Source: Noviherbaspirillum_A sp047237965
GTDB taxonomy: Bacteria; Pseudomonadota; Gammaproteobacteria; Burkholderiales; Burkholderiaceae_D
Reading direction: 5' to 3'
NCBI RefSeq assembly: GCF_047237965.1
Contig: NZ_JBDFLX010000005.1
Location: 1-64,000, forward strand
DNA length: 64,000 nucleotides
Below, one piece after another: positions 32,066 to 40,601 of the stretch (within the stretch, counting starts at the first letter, position 1; each line of letters begins with the position of its first letter). Below the pieces are notes generated by a model. That model worked only from the letters and a program-made list of their open reading frames with translations, was not told the origin of the DNA and made no database searches. Made by a program: the position numbers and the translations under genes.

Positions 32066-33064
32066 ATGAAAACCTTTTTGCTGACGGCCGCGGCCGTCGT
32101 CTGCGCTTCGTCCGTTCCCGTCATCGCCAATGCGGCGGACTGGCAGCCCACCCGCCCGATCGAATTCATCGCCTCTGCCGGCGCCGGCGGCGGCACCGAT
32201 GTGTTTGCCCGCACCGTGCAGTCGGCCATCAACAAGAACAAGCTGCTGTCGCAGCCTGTCATCGTCAGCAACAAGGGCGGCGGCAGCGGCGCCGAAGCCT
32301 TCGTCTATGCCAAGACCAATGCCAAGGACCCGTACAAGGTCTACTTCGGCACCCAGGACGTGTATCTGCTGCCGATCGGTTCCAAGCTGTCGTATGCGCC
32401 ATCCGACCTGACGCCAGTGATTTCGATGCTGTTCGACCCCTTCCTGCTGTGGGTCAATCCGGAGTCGGGCATCACCGATGTGGCCAGCTTCATCGAAAAG
32501 GGCAAGGCCAGCCCGAACGGCTTCAAGGCCGGCGGCGCCAAGGCCAAGGAAGCCGATGAAACCCTGGTCTCGCTGATCAAGGGCGCCACCGGCATCAACG
32601 TGCGCTACGTGCCTTACAAGAGCGGCAGCGAAGTGGCTGGCCAGCTGGCCGGCAAGCACCTGGACTTCAATGTCAACAACCCGGCCGAGAGCATGGAGCA
32701 ATGGCGTGCCGGCGCGCAGCGTCCGCTGTGCGTGTTCAGCGCCAAGCGCATGCCGGGCAAGGCGGTGGTGGGCGAGGGCAAGTCCTGGGCCGACATCCCG
32801 ACTTGCAAGGAAGCCGGCCTGAACGTGCGTCCGTTCGAGCAGCCGCGCACCATCTGGCTGGCCGCCAATATGGAGCCGGGCGTGGTCGAGTTCTACAAGG
32901 AGCTGTTCCGCAAGGTGACCCAGACGCCGGAATGGAAATCCTATATCGAGCGCTCGGTGACGATCCCGACCGTGATGGCCGACGCCGAACTGCGCTCCTT
33001 CATCGCCAACGACAAGACCGGCTACGAAGAGATCTTCAGCCGCAACGGCTGGTCGTCGCATTAA
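32066..33064 (+). CDS. tctC: TTT transporter substrate-binding protein (Bug/TctC), system 1
   Basis: A 332-residue protein. ATG 32066 (ribosome binding site TGGAG) places the signal peptide KTFLLTAAAVVCASSVPVIANA-A at the N-terminus; the reading frame upstream is discarded. Family patterns: DWQPTRPIEFIASAGAGGG, PVIVSNKGGGSGAEAF and VRYVPYKSGSEVAGQLAGKH. Usual Bug features are altered; for example DGYT is replaced by DPYKVYFGTQD, a variation shared with the second TTT system at 39.5 kb. The two proteins are recognisable paralogues (both have DLTPVI/DLTPIA, NNPAES/NNPSES, QWRAG and SDIPTCKE or ADIPTCKE). It captures a carboxylate in the periplasm for TctAB. Confidence 0.93.
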   Translation: MKTFLLTAAAVVCASSVPVIANAADWQPTRPIEFIASAGAGGGTDVFARTVQSAINKNKLLSQPVIVSNKGGGSGAEAFVYAKTNAKDPYKVYFGTQDVYLLPIGSKLSYAPSDLTPVISMLFDPFLLWVNPESGITDVASFIEKGKASPNGFKAGGAKAKEADETLVSLIKGATGINVRYVPYKSGSEVAGQLAGKHLDFNVNNPAESMEQWRAGAQRPLCVFSAKRMPGKAVVGEGKSWADIPTCKEAGLNVRPFEQPRTIWLAANMEPGVVEFYKELFRKVTQTPEWKSYIERSVTIPTVMADAELRSFIANDKTGYEEIFSRNGWSSH

Positions 33065-33110
33065 GCCGCTTAAGCCGCATTAAGCCGCGTTAAGCTGCAT
33101 TAAGTTAAGC
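33062..33110 (+). repeat. short tandem repeat TTAAGCCGC after tctC
   Basis: Starting at the stop codon, TTAAGCCGCN occurs four times with small changes, then TTAAGTTAAGC. It lies in the 144-bp spacer between tctC and tctB. Confidence 0.6.
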
Positions 33111-33208
33111 ACCATGCGGTGCGCGCCTTGGTCGTTAGTAGCGGCGCGCACCGGTACCACCCGCCACTGACAGGCAGCATCGAGCCTGCCCCACCGCACG
33201 AGGTTTTT

Positions 33209-33691
33209 ATGTTCAATACGCGCTTTGCCATGGAAGCGGCGACCGCGCTGTTCACGGCCCTGCTGGGCCTGGTCATCTGCGTCGGCTCCGCCAGGCACGG
33301 CATTTCCTGGAACGAGCAGGGGCCGGAAGCCGGCTTCTTTCCGTTCTATATCGGCTGCATGGTGCTGATCGGCAGCGCGGTCAACCTGGCGCAGGCCGTG
33401 CTGGCCCGGCGCCGGCTGACCGGCCATTTCATCGAGTCCGGCCGGGTGCGCGACGTGGCCGCCTTCTTCGCCGCCATCGTCGTCTTCGCGGTGCTGGTGA
33501 GCCTGCTCGGCCTGTACGTGGGCATTGCGCTATACCTGCCGGCCGTCACGCTCTGGAAAGCCAGGCTGCGCCCGGCGCGCGCGGTGCTGCTGGGGCTGGG
33601 CGCGGCGCTGTTCTTCTATGTCTGCTTCGAATATGCATTCAAGCTGCCGCTGCCCAAGGGGCCGCTGCTGAACCTGTTCGGCCTCTATTGA
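33209..33691 (+). CDS. tctB: TTT transporter small membrane subunit TctB, system 1
   Basis: A 160-residue protein with four predicted membrane helices. WNEQGPEAGFFPFYIGCMVLIGSAVNLAQ in the first half and the C-terminal FEYAFKLPLPKGPLL are the TctB signatures (G-P-x-x-G-x-F-P and L-P-x-G). ATG 33209 is used; the frame from 33119 would add a non-membrane leader without a ribosome binding site. It partners TctA in the inner membrane in sodium- or proton-driven uptake. Confidence 0.9.
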   Translation: MFNTRFAMEAATALFTALLGLVICVGSARHGISWNEQGPEAGFFPFYIGCMVLIGSAVNLAQAVLARRRLTGHFIESGRVRDVAAFFAAIVVFAVLVSLLGLYVGIALYLPAVTLWKARLRPARAVLLGLGAALFFYVCFEYAFKLPLPKGPLLNLFGLY

Positions 33692-33721
33692 TGCGCCCGA
33701 CCAGGCAAGGGAAAGGAAATC

Positions 33722-35239
33722 ATGGGTAATTTTCAATCGCTGATGGATGGCTTCAGTGTCGCGCTGACCTACCAGCATGTATTCATCATGGTGGCCGGCG
33801 TGCTGCTGGGCCTGGTGGTGGGCGTGCTGCCCGGCCTGGGCGCGCCCAACGGCGTGTCGCTGCTGCTGCCGCTGACCTTCACGATGGACCCGGTGTCGGC
33901 CATCATCCTGCTCACCAGCATGTACTGGGGCGCGCTGTTCGGCGGCTCCACCACCTCCATCCTGTTCAACATTCCCGGCGAGCCGTCGTCGGTGGCCACC
34001 ACCTTCGACGGCTACCCGATGGCGCAGAGCGGCCAGGCCGGACGGGCGCTGACGCTGGCCTTTGCCTCCGCCGGCTTCGGCGCGCTGGCCGGCGTGCTGG
34101 TGATCACCCTGCTGTCGGGCTGGATGGCCGGCTTTGCGATGAAGTTCGGGCCGGCGGAATTCTTCGCGGTCTATTTCATCGCGTTTGCCGGCTTCATCGG
34201 CATGTCCAGCGGCGCGCCGTTCAAGACCGTGGTGTCGATGGGCCTGGGCTTCGCGCTGGCCGCGGTCGGCATGGATACCGTCTCCGGCGCTTCTCGCCTG
34301 ACCTTCGAGTTCGACAACCTGATTGGCGGCATCAGCTTCCTGATCGCGGTGATCGGCCTGTTCGGCTTCGGCGAGCTGCTGCTGACCATCGAGGAGGGCG
34401 CGCGGTTCCAGGGCGTGCGCGCCAAGCTGCGTCTGCGCGACATCATGGCGACGCTGGTGGAACTGCCGCGCTACTGGAAGGACCTGCTGCGCAGCAGCGC
34501 CATCGGCTGCTGGATGGGCATCACGCCCGGCGGCCCGACCGCGGCGTCCTTCATGAGCTACGGCATTGCGCGCCGCATGTCCGGCAACCGCGACAGCTTC
34601 GGCAAGGGCGCGCCGCAGGGCATCGTGTCGCCGGAAACCGCCGACCACTCGGCCGGCTCCTGCGCGCTGCTGCCGATGCTGGCGCTGGGCATTCCCGGCT
34701 CGGCCACGGCGGCGGTGATGATGGGCGGCCTGATGATCTGGGGCCTGTCGCCGGGGCCGATGCTGTTTGTCGAGCGGCCCGACTTCGTCTGGGGCCTGAT
34801 CGCCAGCATGTACATGGGCAATGTGATCGCCGTGGTGCTGGTGCTGGCAACGGTGCCGTTCTTCGCCGCGATGCTGCGCATTCCGTTCAACATCATCGGA
34901 CCCATCATCGTGGTGGTCTGCCTGACCGGCGCGCTGACGGTGGCCAACAAGGAATTCGACATCTACATGGCGCTGGCCTTCGGCGTGATCGGCTATGTGT
35001 TCAAGAAGCTCGACTATCCGCTAGCGCCGCTGGTGCTGGCCATGGTGCTGGGCGACAAGGCCGAGGATGCCTTCCGCCAGGCGATGATTGCGTCCGACGG
35101 CTCGATGTCGGTGTTCTGGTCCAATTCGCTGGTGACCACGATGATGCTGGTTGGCCTGGGCTTGCTGAGCCTACCGCTGTTCGGGCTCCTGCGGCGGCGC
35201 AAGGCGGCGCCGGCGCCCATGGTCGAACAGTCGGCGTGA
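33722..35239 (+). CDS. tctA: TTT transporter large membrane subunit TctA, system 1
   Basis: A 505-residue protein with about 12 membrane helices. It has the two TctA signature regions, GLVVGVLPGLGAPNG and, in the second half, PMLALGIPGSATAAVMMGGL, plus YWGALFGGSTTSILFNIPGE and IGCWMGITPGGPTAASFMSYG. It forms the transport path for the ligand delivered by TctC. ATG 33722 follows GGAAAGGAAAT. It is 21 bp before the gntR gene and probably in the same transcript. Confidence 0.95.
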   Translation: MGNFQSLMDGFSVALTYQHVFIMVAGVLLGLVVGVLPGLGAPNGVSLLLPLTFTMDPVSAIILLTSMYWGALFGGSTTSILFNIPGEPSSVATTFDGYPMAQSGQAGRALTLAFASAGFGALAGVLVITLLSGWMAGFAMKFGPAEFFAVYFIAFAGFIGMSSGAPFKTVVSMGLGFALAAVGMDTVSGASRLTFEFDNLIGGISFLIAVIGLFGFGELLLTIEEGARFQGVRAKLRLRDIMATLVELPRYWKDLLRSSAIGCWMGITPGGPTAASFMSYGIARRMSGNRDSFGKGAPQGIVSPETADHSAGSCALLPMLALGIPGSATAAVMMGGLMIWGLSPGPMLFVERPDFVWGLIASMYMGNVIAVVLVLATVPFFAAMLRIPFNIIGPIIVVVCLTGALTVANKEFDIYMALAFGVIGYVFKKLDYPLAPLVLAMVLGDKAEDAFRQAMIASDGSMSVFWSNSLVTTMMLVGLGLLSLPLFGLLRRRKAAPAPMVEQSA

Positions 35240-35260
35240 AGAGAGGATGAGGAGAACGCA

Positions 35261-35959
35261 ATGGACAATGAACTGGCATCGCAGCGCATCGTGCGCAGCA
35301 GCCTGCACGACACCTTGGTCAGCCATCTGCGCGACCTGATCATGCGCGGCGACCTGCGGCCCGGCGACAAGCTGCCCGAGCAGAAGTTGTGCGAGCGCTT
35401 CGGCGTGTCGCGGACCCCGATGCGGGAGGCAGTCAAGGTGCTGGCGGCGGAAGGCGTCCTGAAGCTGGTGATCAACCGCGGCGCGGTGGTGGCCGAGACC
35501 ACGCCGCAGGAAATCGAGGAACTGTTCCCGATCATGGCGGCGCTGGAAGCGGTGGCCGGCGAACAGGCCTGCAGGAACGCCACGCCGGCCCAGGTGGCGC
35601 GGCTGCGCGAGTTGCACAAGCAGATGGTGGCGCATTACGAGGCCGGTGAGGAGTCGGCCTACCTGCAGAACAACCGGCTGATCCATGAAGCCATCCTGGA
35701 GATGACCTGCAACGCCACGCTGATCGGCATGTACCACCAGCTGCTGACCCGCATCCACTGCATCCGCTTCATCGCGGGCAAGACCGAGGAGCAGTGGAAG
35801 AAGGCGCTGGACGAGCATGAGCAGATCGTCGCCGCCCTGGAACAGCGCGACGGCAAGCTGCTGGGCGAGCTGCTGCGGGCGCATGTGCTCGACACTACGG
35901 TGCGCATCACCACCGACTACATCAACCGCACGCCGCCGGCGCAGCGGGACGTGGCCTGA
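35261..35959 (+). CDS. GntR-family regulator, FCD subgroup, in TTT operon 1
   Basis: A 232-residue protein. The winged HTH is visible in LVSHLRDLIMRGDLRPGDKLPEQKLCERFGVSRTPMREAVKVLAAEGVLK; the FCD domain has FPIMAALEAVAGEQACRN, N..IHEAILEMTCN and DEHEQIVAALEQRDG, which hold the metal-binding Asp/His set. It lies inside the operon it probably controls, between tctA and the crotonase-fold gene. It is the best candidate to bind the inverted-repeat boxes at 31959-31974 and 39389-39404, which would make both TTT operons one regulon. The effector is likely the transported acid or its CoA ester, which is inference. Confidence 0.92.
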   Translation: MDNELASQRIVRSSLHDTLVSHLRDLIMRGDLRPGDKLPEQKLCERFGVSRTPMREAVKVLAAEGVLKLVINRGAVVAETTPQEIEELFPIMAALEAVAGEQACRNATPAQVARLRELHKQMVAHYEAGEESAYLQNNRLIHEAILEMTCNATLIGMYHQLLTRIHCIRFIAGKTEEQWKKALDEHEQIVAALEQRDGKLLGELLRAHVLDTTVRITTDYINRTPPAQRDVA

Positions 35960-35989
35960 GCCACCTGACACGAATAAGGAAACCCAACC

Positions 35990-36766
35990 ATGAGCACCGG
36001 ACAAGTTCACTTGAGCATCAACGACGGCGTGGCCGCCATCCTGATCGACCGGCCCGCGGCACGCAACGCGATGACCTGGACCATGTATGAACAGCTGGCG
36101 GCGCATTGCCGGCAGATCAGCGCCGATCCGTCGGTGCGGGTCGCCACGGTGCGCGGCGCGGGCGGCGAAGCCTTCGTCGCCGGCACCGACATCGAGCAGT
36201 TCCTGGCCTTCAAGGGCGGCGAGGACGGCATCGATTACGAGAAGAAGATCGACGCGATGATCGAAGCCATCGAGCGCCTGCCCATGCCCACCGTGGCCAT
36301 CGTCGAGGGCTGGGCCATCGGCGGCGGGCTGGCTATCTCGGCCGCCTGCGACTTTCGCGTGGCCACGCCCAATGCCTCGTTCGGCGTGCCGATCGCCAGG
36401 ACGCTGGGCAACTGCCTGTCGATGGCCAACTATGCGCGGGTGGTGGCTTCCTTCGGCGCGCCGCGCGCGCGCCGCATGCTGCTGCTGGCCGATACCGTGG
36501 GCGCGCAGGAAGCGCTGGACTGCGGCTTCCTGACCGAGATCGCCGAGCCGGCCGAACTGGAAGCGAAGGCGGCGACGCTGTGCGGGCGGCTCCTGAAGAA
36601 CGCGCCGGTCACGATGCGCGCTTCCAAGGAAGCGATCCGCCGCATCGTCGCCGCCGGCCTGCCCGATGGCGACGACCTGGTGCGCCTGTGCTACGGCAGC
36701 AGCGACTTCCGGGCCGGCGTGGAAGCCTTCATGAACAAGAGCAAGCCGGTCTGGACCGGCGCCTGA
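35990..36766 (+). CDS. crotonase-fold (enoyl-CoA hydratase/isomerase family) protein
   Basis: A 258-residue protein. The oxyanion-hole motifs are present: AFVAGTDIEQF and VEGWAIGGGLAISAACDFRVA. Compared with classical hydratases (FGQPEI..., then ...MEMVLTG), both catalytic glutamates appear lost: FGVPI has Ile135 at the first, and PRARRMLLLAD has Arg at the second. It therefore probably does not hydrate enoyl-CoA; another CoA-thioester reaction of the superfamily (isomerisation, hydrolysis, C-C cleavage) is likelier. Between the regulator and a CoA-transferase gene, it should act on the CoA ester of the acid imported by TctABC. Confidence 0.88.
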   Translation: MSTGQVHLSINDGVAAILIDRPAARNAMTWTMYEQLAAHCRQISADPSVRVATVRGAGGEAFVAGTDIEQFLAFKGGEDGIDYEKKIDAMIEAIERLPMPTVAIVEGWAIGGGLAISAACDFRVATPNASFGVPIARTLGNCLSMANYARVVASFGAPRARRMLLLADTVGAQEALDCGFLTEIAEPAELEAKAATLCGRLLKNAPVTMRASKEAIRRIVAAGLPDGDDLVRLCYGSSDFRAGVEAFMNKSKPVWTGA

Positions 36767-36770
36767 GCCG

Positions 36771-36830
36771 GCAGATACCAGCAGACACAAGCAGACACAA
36801 GCAGACACAAGCAGACACAAGCAGACACAA
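36771..36830 (+). repeat. 10-bp tandem repeat GCAGACACAA
   Basis: Five perfect head-to-tail copies (36781-36830) are preceded by one degenerate copy (36771-36780). They occupy most of the spacer between the crotonase-fold gene and the CoA-transferase gene. Confidence 0.95.
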
Positions 36831-36873
36831 GCGGCGTCACGCCGCAATCGATAACGGAAAGAGGGGAATCAAG

Positions 36874-38094
36874 ATGGCAGGACCACTTAGCGGCATGCGG
36901 GTAATCGAACTGGCCCATATCATGTCCGGCCCGGTATGCGGCATGATGCTGGCCGACATGGGCGCCGATGTGATCAAGGTGGAAAAGACCCCGGACGGCG
37001 ACGACTCGCGCCGCTTCGCCCCGGTGCTGGACTGCGGCGAATCGGCCTCTTTCATGATCGTCAACCGCAACAAGCGCGGCATCGGCCTGAACCTGAAGAC
37101 CAAGGGCGGCCGCGAGGTGCTGGCGCGCCTTTTGGCCGATGCCGACGTGGTCACCGAGAACTACCGCGGCGGCACGATGGAGAAGTTCGGCCTGGGCTAT
37201 GAAGAACTGAAGCGCATCAATCCCGGCCTGATCTACTGCTGCATCTCCGGCTTCGGCCGCACCGGCCCCTTCGCCGACAAGGGCGGCTTTGACCTGATCG
37301 CGCAGGGCATGAGCGGCCTGATGAGCATGACCGGCGAGGAAGGCCGTCCGCCGATCAAGGCCGGCTCGCCGGTGGCCGACATCAACGCCGGCATCCTGGC
37401 CGCGCTGGGCATTGCCGCGGCTTACGCGGAAAAGCTGCGCACCGGCCTGGGCCAGGTGGTGGACACCTCGCTGTTCGAGGCCGGCCTGCAGCAGATGTAC
37501 TGGCCGGCCGCAAACTACTTCGGCAACGGCACCATCCTGCCCAAGATGGGATCGGCCAATTCCACCAGCACGCCCTACCAGGCATTCCGCTCGAAGGACG
37601 GCTGGATCAATATCGGCGCGGCCAACCAGGCCAATTACGAGCGCCTGGTGGAAGTGCTGGACATGCCTGGCCTGGCGGCGGACCCGCGTTTCCGCACCAA
37701 CCCGGACCGCATGGCCAACCGCGAGGCGCTGGTCGACCTGCTGACCGGGCGGCTGCAGACCCGCACCACCGACGAATGGATGGTGCTGTTCGATGAAGCC
37801 GGCCTGCCGGCCGGCCCCGTGCTGGAGATCCCGGACGCGCTGGCGCATCCGCAGGCGCTGGCGCGCGACATGATCGTCGAGACCGAGCATCCCGCGGCCG
37901 GCCCGGTCAAGGGCATCGGCCTGCCGATCCGCTTCTCCGGCGGCAAGAGCGACGGCAAGCGTCCCGCGCCGATGCTGGGCGAGCATACCCGCGCCGTGCT
38001 GGAAGAGCTGGGCTATTCCGGCGACGAAGTGGCGCAGCTGGTCAGCGACAACGCGGTACTGGTCGGCAAGGCGGCGGCCGGGGCGGCTGCGTGA
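36874..38094 (+). CDS. class III (CaiB/BaiF, Frc-type) CoA-transferase
   Basis: A 406-residue protein. ATG 36874 follows GAAAGAGGGG. N-terminal GMRVIELAHIMSGPVCGMMLADMGADVIKVEKTPDGDDSR, NRNKRGIGLNLKTKGGREVLARLLADADVVTENYRGGTMEKFGL and the strand VADINAG carry the family pattern. The aspartate is residue 169, the same number as the catalytic Asp of formyl-CoA and carnitine CoA-transferases. TGLGQVVDTSLFEA and LPAGPVLEIPDALAHPQALARDM follow. It moves CoA between acids through an aspartyl-CoA anhydride intermediate. In this operon it would activate the imported carboxylate. Donor and acceptor are not known. Confidence 0.93.
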   Translation: MAGPLSGMRVIELAHIMSGPVCGMMLADMGADVIKVEKTPDGDDSRRFAPVLDCGESASFMIVNRNKRGIGLNLKTKGGREVLARLLADADVVTENYRGGTMEKFGLGYEELKRINPGLIYCCISGFGRTGPFADKGGFDLIAQGMSGLMSMTGEEGRPPIKAGSPVADINAGILAALGIAAAYAEKLRTGLGQVVDTSLFEAGLQQMYWPAANYFGNGTILPKMGSANSTSTPYQAFRSKDGWINIGAANQANYERLVEVLDMPGLAADPRFRTNPDRMANREALVDLLTGRLQTRTTDEWMVLFDEAGLPAGPVLEIPDALAHPQALARDMIVETEHPAAGPVKGIGLPIRFSGGKSDGKRPAPMLGEHTRAVLEELGYSGDEVAQLVSDNAVLVGKAAAGAAA

Positions 38095-38110
38095 GCGGCG
38101 GGCGGCGCGC

Positions 38111-39328
38111 ATGACGACGCAGCCGCAAGGGGAGCCGGCCTTTCCGCTGGCGGCGGTGATGTACCTGGCGCTGGCCTCCTTCGGCAGCGCGCTGTCGCTG
38201 CGGGTGACGGACGCGCAGCTGCCGCGCCTGGCGGCCGAACTCGGCGTGTCGCTGGGCGGCGCTTCCTATGTCGTGACCACCTTTTCCATCGCCTATGGCG
38301 TATCGCAGCTGTTCTTCGGGCCGCTGGGCGACCGCCATGGCAAATACCTGGTGGTGGCCTGGGCCTGCATGGCCTGCGCGGCAACCGCGGCGGCCTGCGC
38401 GCTGGCGCCGGGTTACCCGACCCTGCTGGCGGCGCGCCTGCTGGCCGGCGCCACCGCCGGCGCCATCATTCCGCTGTCGATGGCGTGGATAGGTGACGTG
38501 GTGCCTTACGAGCAGCGGCAGCCGGTGCTGGCGCGTTTTCTTACCGGGCAGATCCTCGGCCTGTCGTCCGGCGTGCTGGTGGGCGGCTTTGCGGCGGACC
38601 ACATGAGCTGGCGCGTTCCCTTCATCGGCATCGCGCTGCTGTTCGTGGTGATCGGCGCGCTGCTGCTGTCGACCAACCGGCGCCTGCCGGCGTCGGCGCG
38701 GCAGACGCGCAGCGCCGACGGTCCGGTGCTGCGCCGGACCATGAGCGAATTCACCGAGGTGCTGAAGAAGCCCTGGGCGCGGGTAGTGCTGCTGACGGTG
38801 TTCCTGGAAGGCGCCTTCCTGTACGGCGCCTTTGCCTTCATCGCTTCGCACCTGCACCGGGTGCTGGGCATGTCGCTTTCCTCGGCCGGCACCGTGGTGA
38901 TGCTGTTCGGCATGGGCGGCCTGGTGTTTGCCGGCAGCGCCAGCCGCGTGGTGGCGGCGCTGGGCGAGTCGGGACTGGCGCGCTGGGGCGGCCTGCTGCT
39001 GGCAGGGTCGCTGCTGCTGATCGGCATCGCGCCCAACCTGTGGTGGGCGCTGCCAGGCTGCCTGGCGTCCGGCCTGGGTTTCTACATGCTGCACAACACG
39101 CTGCAGATCAACGCCACCCAGATGGCGCCCGAGCGCCGCGGCGCGGCGGTGGCGTCGTTCGCTTCCTGCTTCTACCTGGGGCAGTCTGTCGGGGTGGCGG
39201 TGGCGGGCGGACTGGTCGAGCGCAGCGGCACCGCGGCCATCATCCTGATGGGAGCGGCCGGCGTGCTGCTGCTGTCGCAGCATTTCGGCTGGCGTCGCAG
39301 CCAGCGGCCGCGCGTGCCGGCGGTCTGA
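38111..39328 (+). CDS. MFS transporter (DHA1-like)
   Basis: A 405-residue protein with 12 predicted membrane helices. LFFGPLGDRHGKYLVV is MFS motif A; LAGATAGAIIPLSMAWIGDVVPYEQRQPVLAR and GQILGLSSGVLVGGFAADHMSWRVPF (motif C-like) place it with the DHA1 drug/metabolite exporters. It starts 16 bp after the CoA-transferase and is the last gene of TTT operon 1, so it could export an end product or overflow of the same pathway. A general exporter role is the alternative. Confidence 0.88.
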   Translation: MTTQPQGEPAFPLAAVMYLALASFGSALSLRVTDAQLPRLAAELGVSLGGASYVVTTFSIAYGVSQLFFGPLGDRHGKYLVVAWACMACAATAAACALAPGYPTLLAARLLAGATAGAIIPLSMAWIGDVVPYEQRQPVLARFLTGQILGLSSGVLVGGFAADHMSWRVPFIGIALLFVVIGALLLSTNRRLPASARQTRSADGPVLRRTMSEFTEVLKKPWARVVLLTVFLEGAFLYGAFAFIASHLHRVLGMSLSSAGTVVMLFGMGGLVFAGSASRVVAALGESGLARWGGLLLAGSLLLIGIAPNLWWALPGCLASGLGFYMLHNTLQINATQMAPERRGAAVASFASCFYLGQSVGVAVAGGLVERSGTAAIILMGAAGVLLLSQHFGWRRSQRPRVPAV

Positions 39329-39388
39329 TTTGGCTGAATCGGATGCTCTTTGGAAACAAGAAATTGCTTGACTGAGCTGGCATTTCGT

Positions 39389-39404
39389 ATATTGTATTCA
39401 AAAT
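39389..39404. promoter_or_regulatory. inverted-repeat box upstream of TTT operon 2
   Basis: ATATTG-TATT-CAAAAT is a 6-bp inverted repeat with one mismatch. TTGTATTCAAAA is the exact reverse complement of the core of the operon-1 box, and CAAAATGTAAT (39399-39409) is shared in direct orientation. A possible -35 (TTGTAT, 39392-39397) overlaps it. Confidence 0.55.
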
Positions 39405-39495
39405 GTAATTTCGGCACGGTTCATTGCAGCAGTGCCTGGGTGCAAGAAATTCCATATCAATAAACATACGGCGCAAAGCCGATGAGGAGACAACA

Positions 39496-40524
39496 GTGCC
39501 TGACCGTACCAACCAGTGCTTCATCCCATCCCGTCCCGTCAAGTCGGCCCTGGCGCTGTCGCTGGCCGCCCTGAGCCTGGCTGGCGCCGGCGCGGCGCAT
39601 GCCTGGGAGCCCACCAAGCCGGTGGAAATCGTCGTCCCGTTCAGCGCCGGCGGCGCCACCGACCAGATGGCGCGCTCGATCCAGGGCATCATCACCAAGC
39701 ACAAGCTGATGAAGCAGGCCATCGTGGTCCAGAACAAGGCCGGCGCCAGCGGCGCGGAAGGCCTGCTGGACATGAAGGCCTCGACCGGCGACGCCCACAA
39801 GATCGTGGCTTCCTCGTCCGGCCTGTACACGGTGCCGCTGGCCACCGGCCTGCCGTTCAACTGGCGCGACCTGACGCCGATCGCGATGGTGGCGCAGGAC
39901 CAGTTCGTCCTGTGGGTCAACAGCGACACGCCCTACAAGACGGCTGGCGACTACCTGGCCGCGGTGAAGAAGGCGCCGGACACCTTCAAGATGGGCGGCA
40001 CCAGCTCCAAGCGCGAAGACCACATGATCACCGCGATGATCGAGAAGAAGGCCGGCGTGAAGTTCACCTACATCCCGTACAAGGGCGGCGGCGAGGCGGC
40101 AACCCAGCTGTCGGGCAAGCACATCGATTCCAACATCAACAATCCGTCGGAATCGGTCGGCCAGTGGCGCGCCGGGCAGCACCGGGCGCTGTGCCTGTTC
40201 TCCGAGACGCGCAGCAGCTACAAGGAAAAGGTCACCGAGACCCAGAGCTGGTCCGACATACCGACCTGCAAGGAGCAGGGCCTGGACGTGGAATACGAGA
40301 TGGTGCGGGTCTTCCTGCTGCCGGGCAAGGTGCCGGCCGAGGCGGTGAAGTTCTATGAAGACCTGTTCCAGAAAGTGGTGGCCACGCCGGAGTGGAAGGC
40401 TTATGTCGAGAAGAACGCATTGAAGCCCACGGTGGCGGTGGGTCCGGCGCTGAAGGACTTCCTGGAAAAGGATGAGAAGGCGCACAAGGAGATCATGGGC
40501 TTCGCCGGCTTCATGGCCAAGTAA
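39496..40524 (+). CDS. tctC: TTT transporter substrate-binding protein (Bug/TctC), system 2
   Basis: A 342-residue protein. The start is GTG at 39496, 7 nt after AGGAG; the frame further upstream has no ribosome binding site. The signal peptide (VKSALALSLAALSLAGAGAAHA-W) is followed by EPTKPVEIVVPFSAGGATDQMAR, AIVVQNKAGASGAEG, TYIPYKGGGEAATQLSGKH and SDIPTCKEQG. It resembles the system-1 protein throughout, so this is a duplicated transporter that may take up a related acid. A strong hairpin after it may let it be made in excess over TctBA. Confidence 0.93.
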   Translation: MPDRTNQCFIPSRPVKSALALSLAALSLAGAGAAHAWEPTKPVEIVVPFSAGGATDQMARSIQGIITKHKLMKQAIVVQNKAGASGAEGLLDMKASTGDAHKIVASSSGLYTVPLATGLPFNWRDLTPIAMVAQDQFVLWVNSDTPYKTAGDYLAAVKKAPDTFKMGGTSSKREDHMITAMIEKKAGVKFTYIPYKGGGEAATQLSGKHIDSNINNPSESVGQWRAGQHRALCLFSETRSSYKEKVTETQSWSDIPTCKEQGLDVEYEMVRVFLLPGKVPAEAVKFYEDLFQKVVATPEWKAYVEKNALKPTVAVGPALKDFLEKDEKAHKEIMGFAGFMAK

Positions 40525-40536
40525 GCCTGGTTCTTT

Positions 40537-40576
40537 CGCCGCATGCGCGCTGCGCATGCGGCGCCGCGGTTTTTTT
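40537..40576 (+). terminator. hairpin/attenuator between tctC and tctB of system 2
   Basis: The perfect 12-bp stem CGCCGCATGCGC (40537-40548) / GCGCATGCGGCG (40552-40563) with a 3-nt loop is followed after six bases by seven T. It sits inside the operon, so partial termination or 3'-end protection of the tctC message is likely. Confidence 0.65.
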
Positions 40577-40601
40577 CGCCACCGATTTCATCCCCTACAT
40601 C

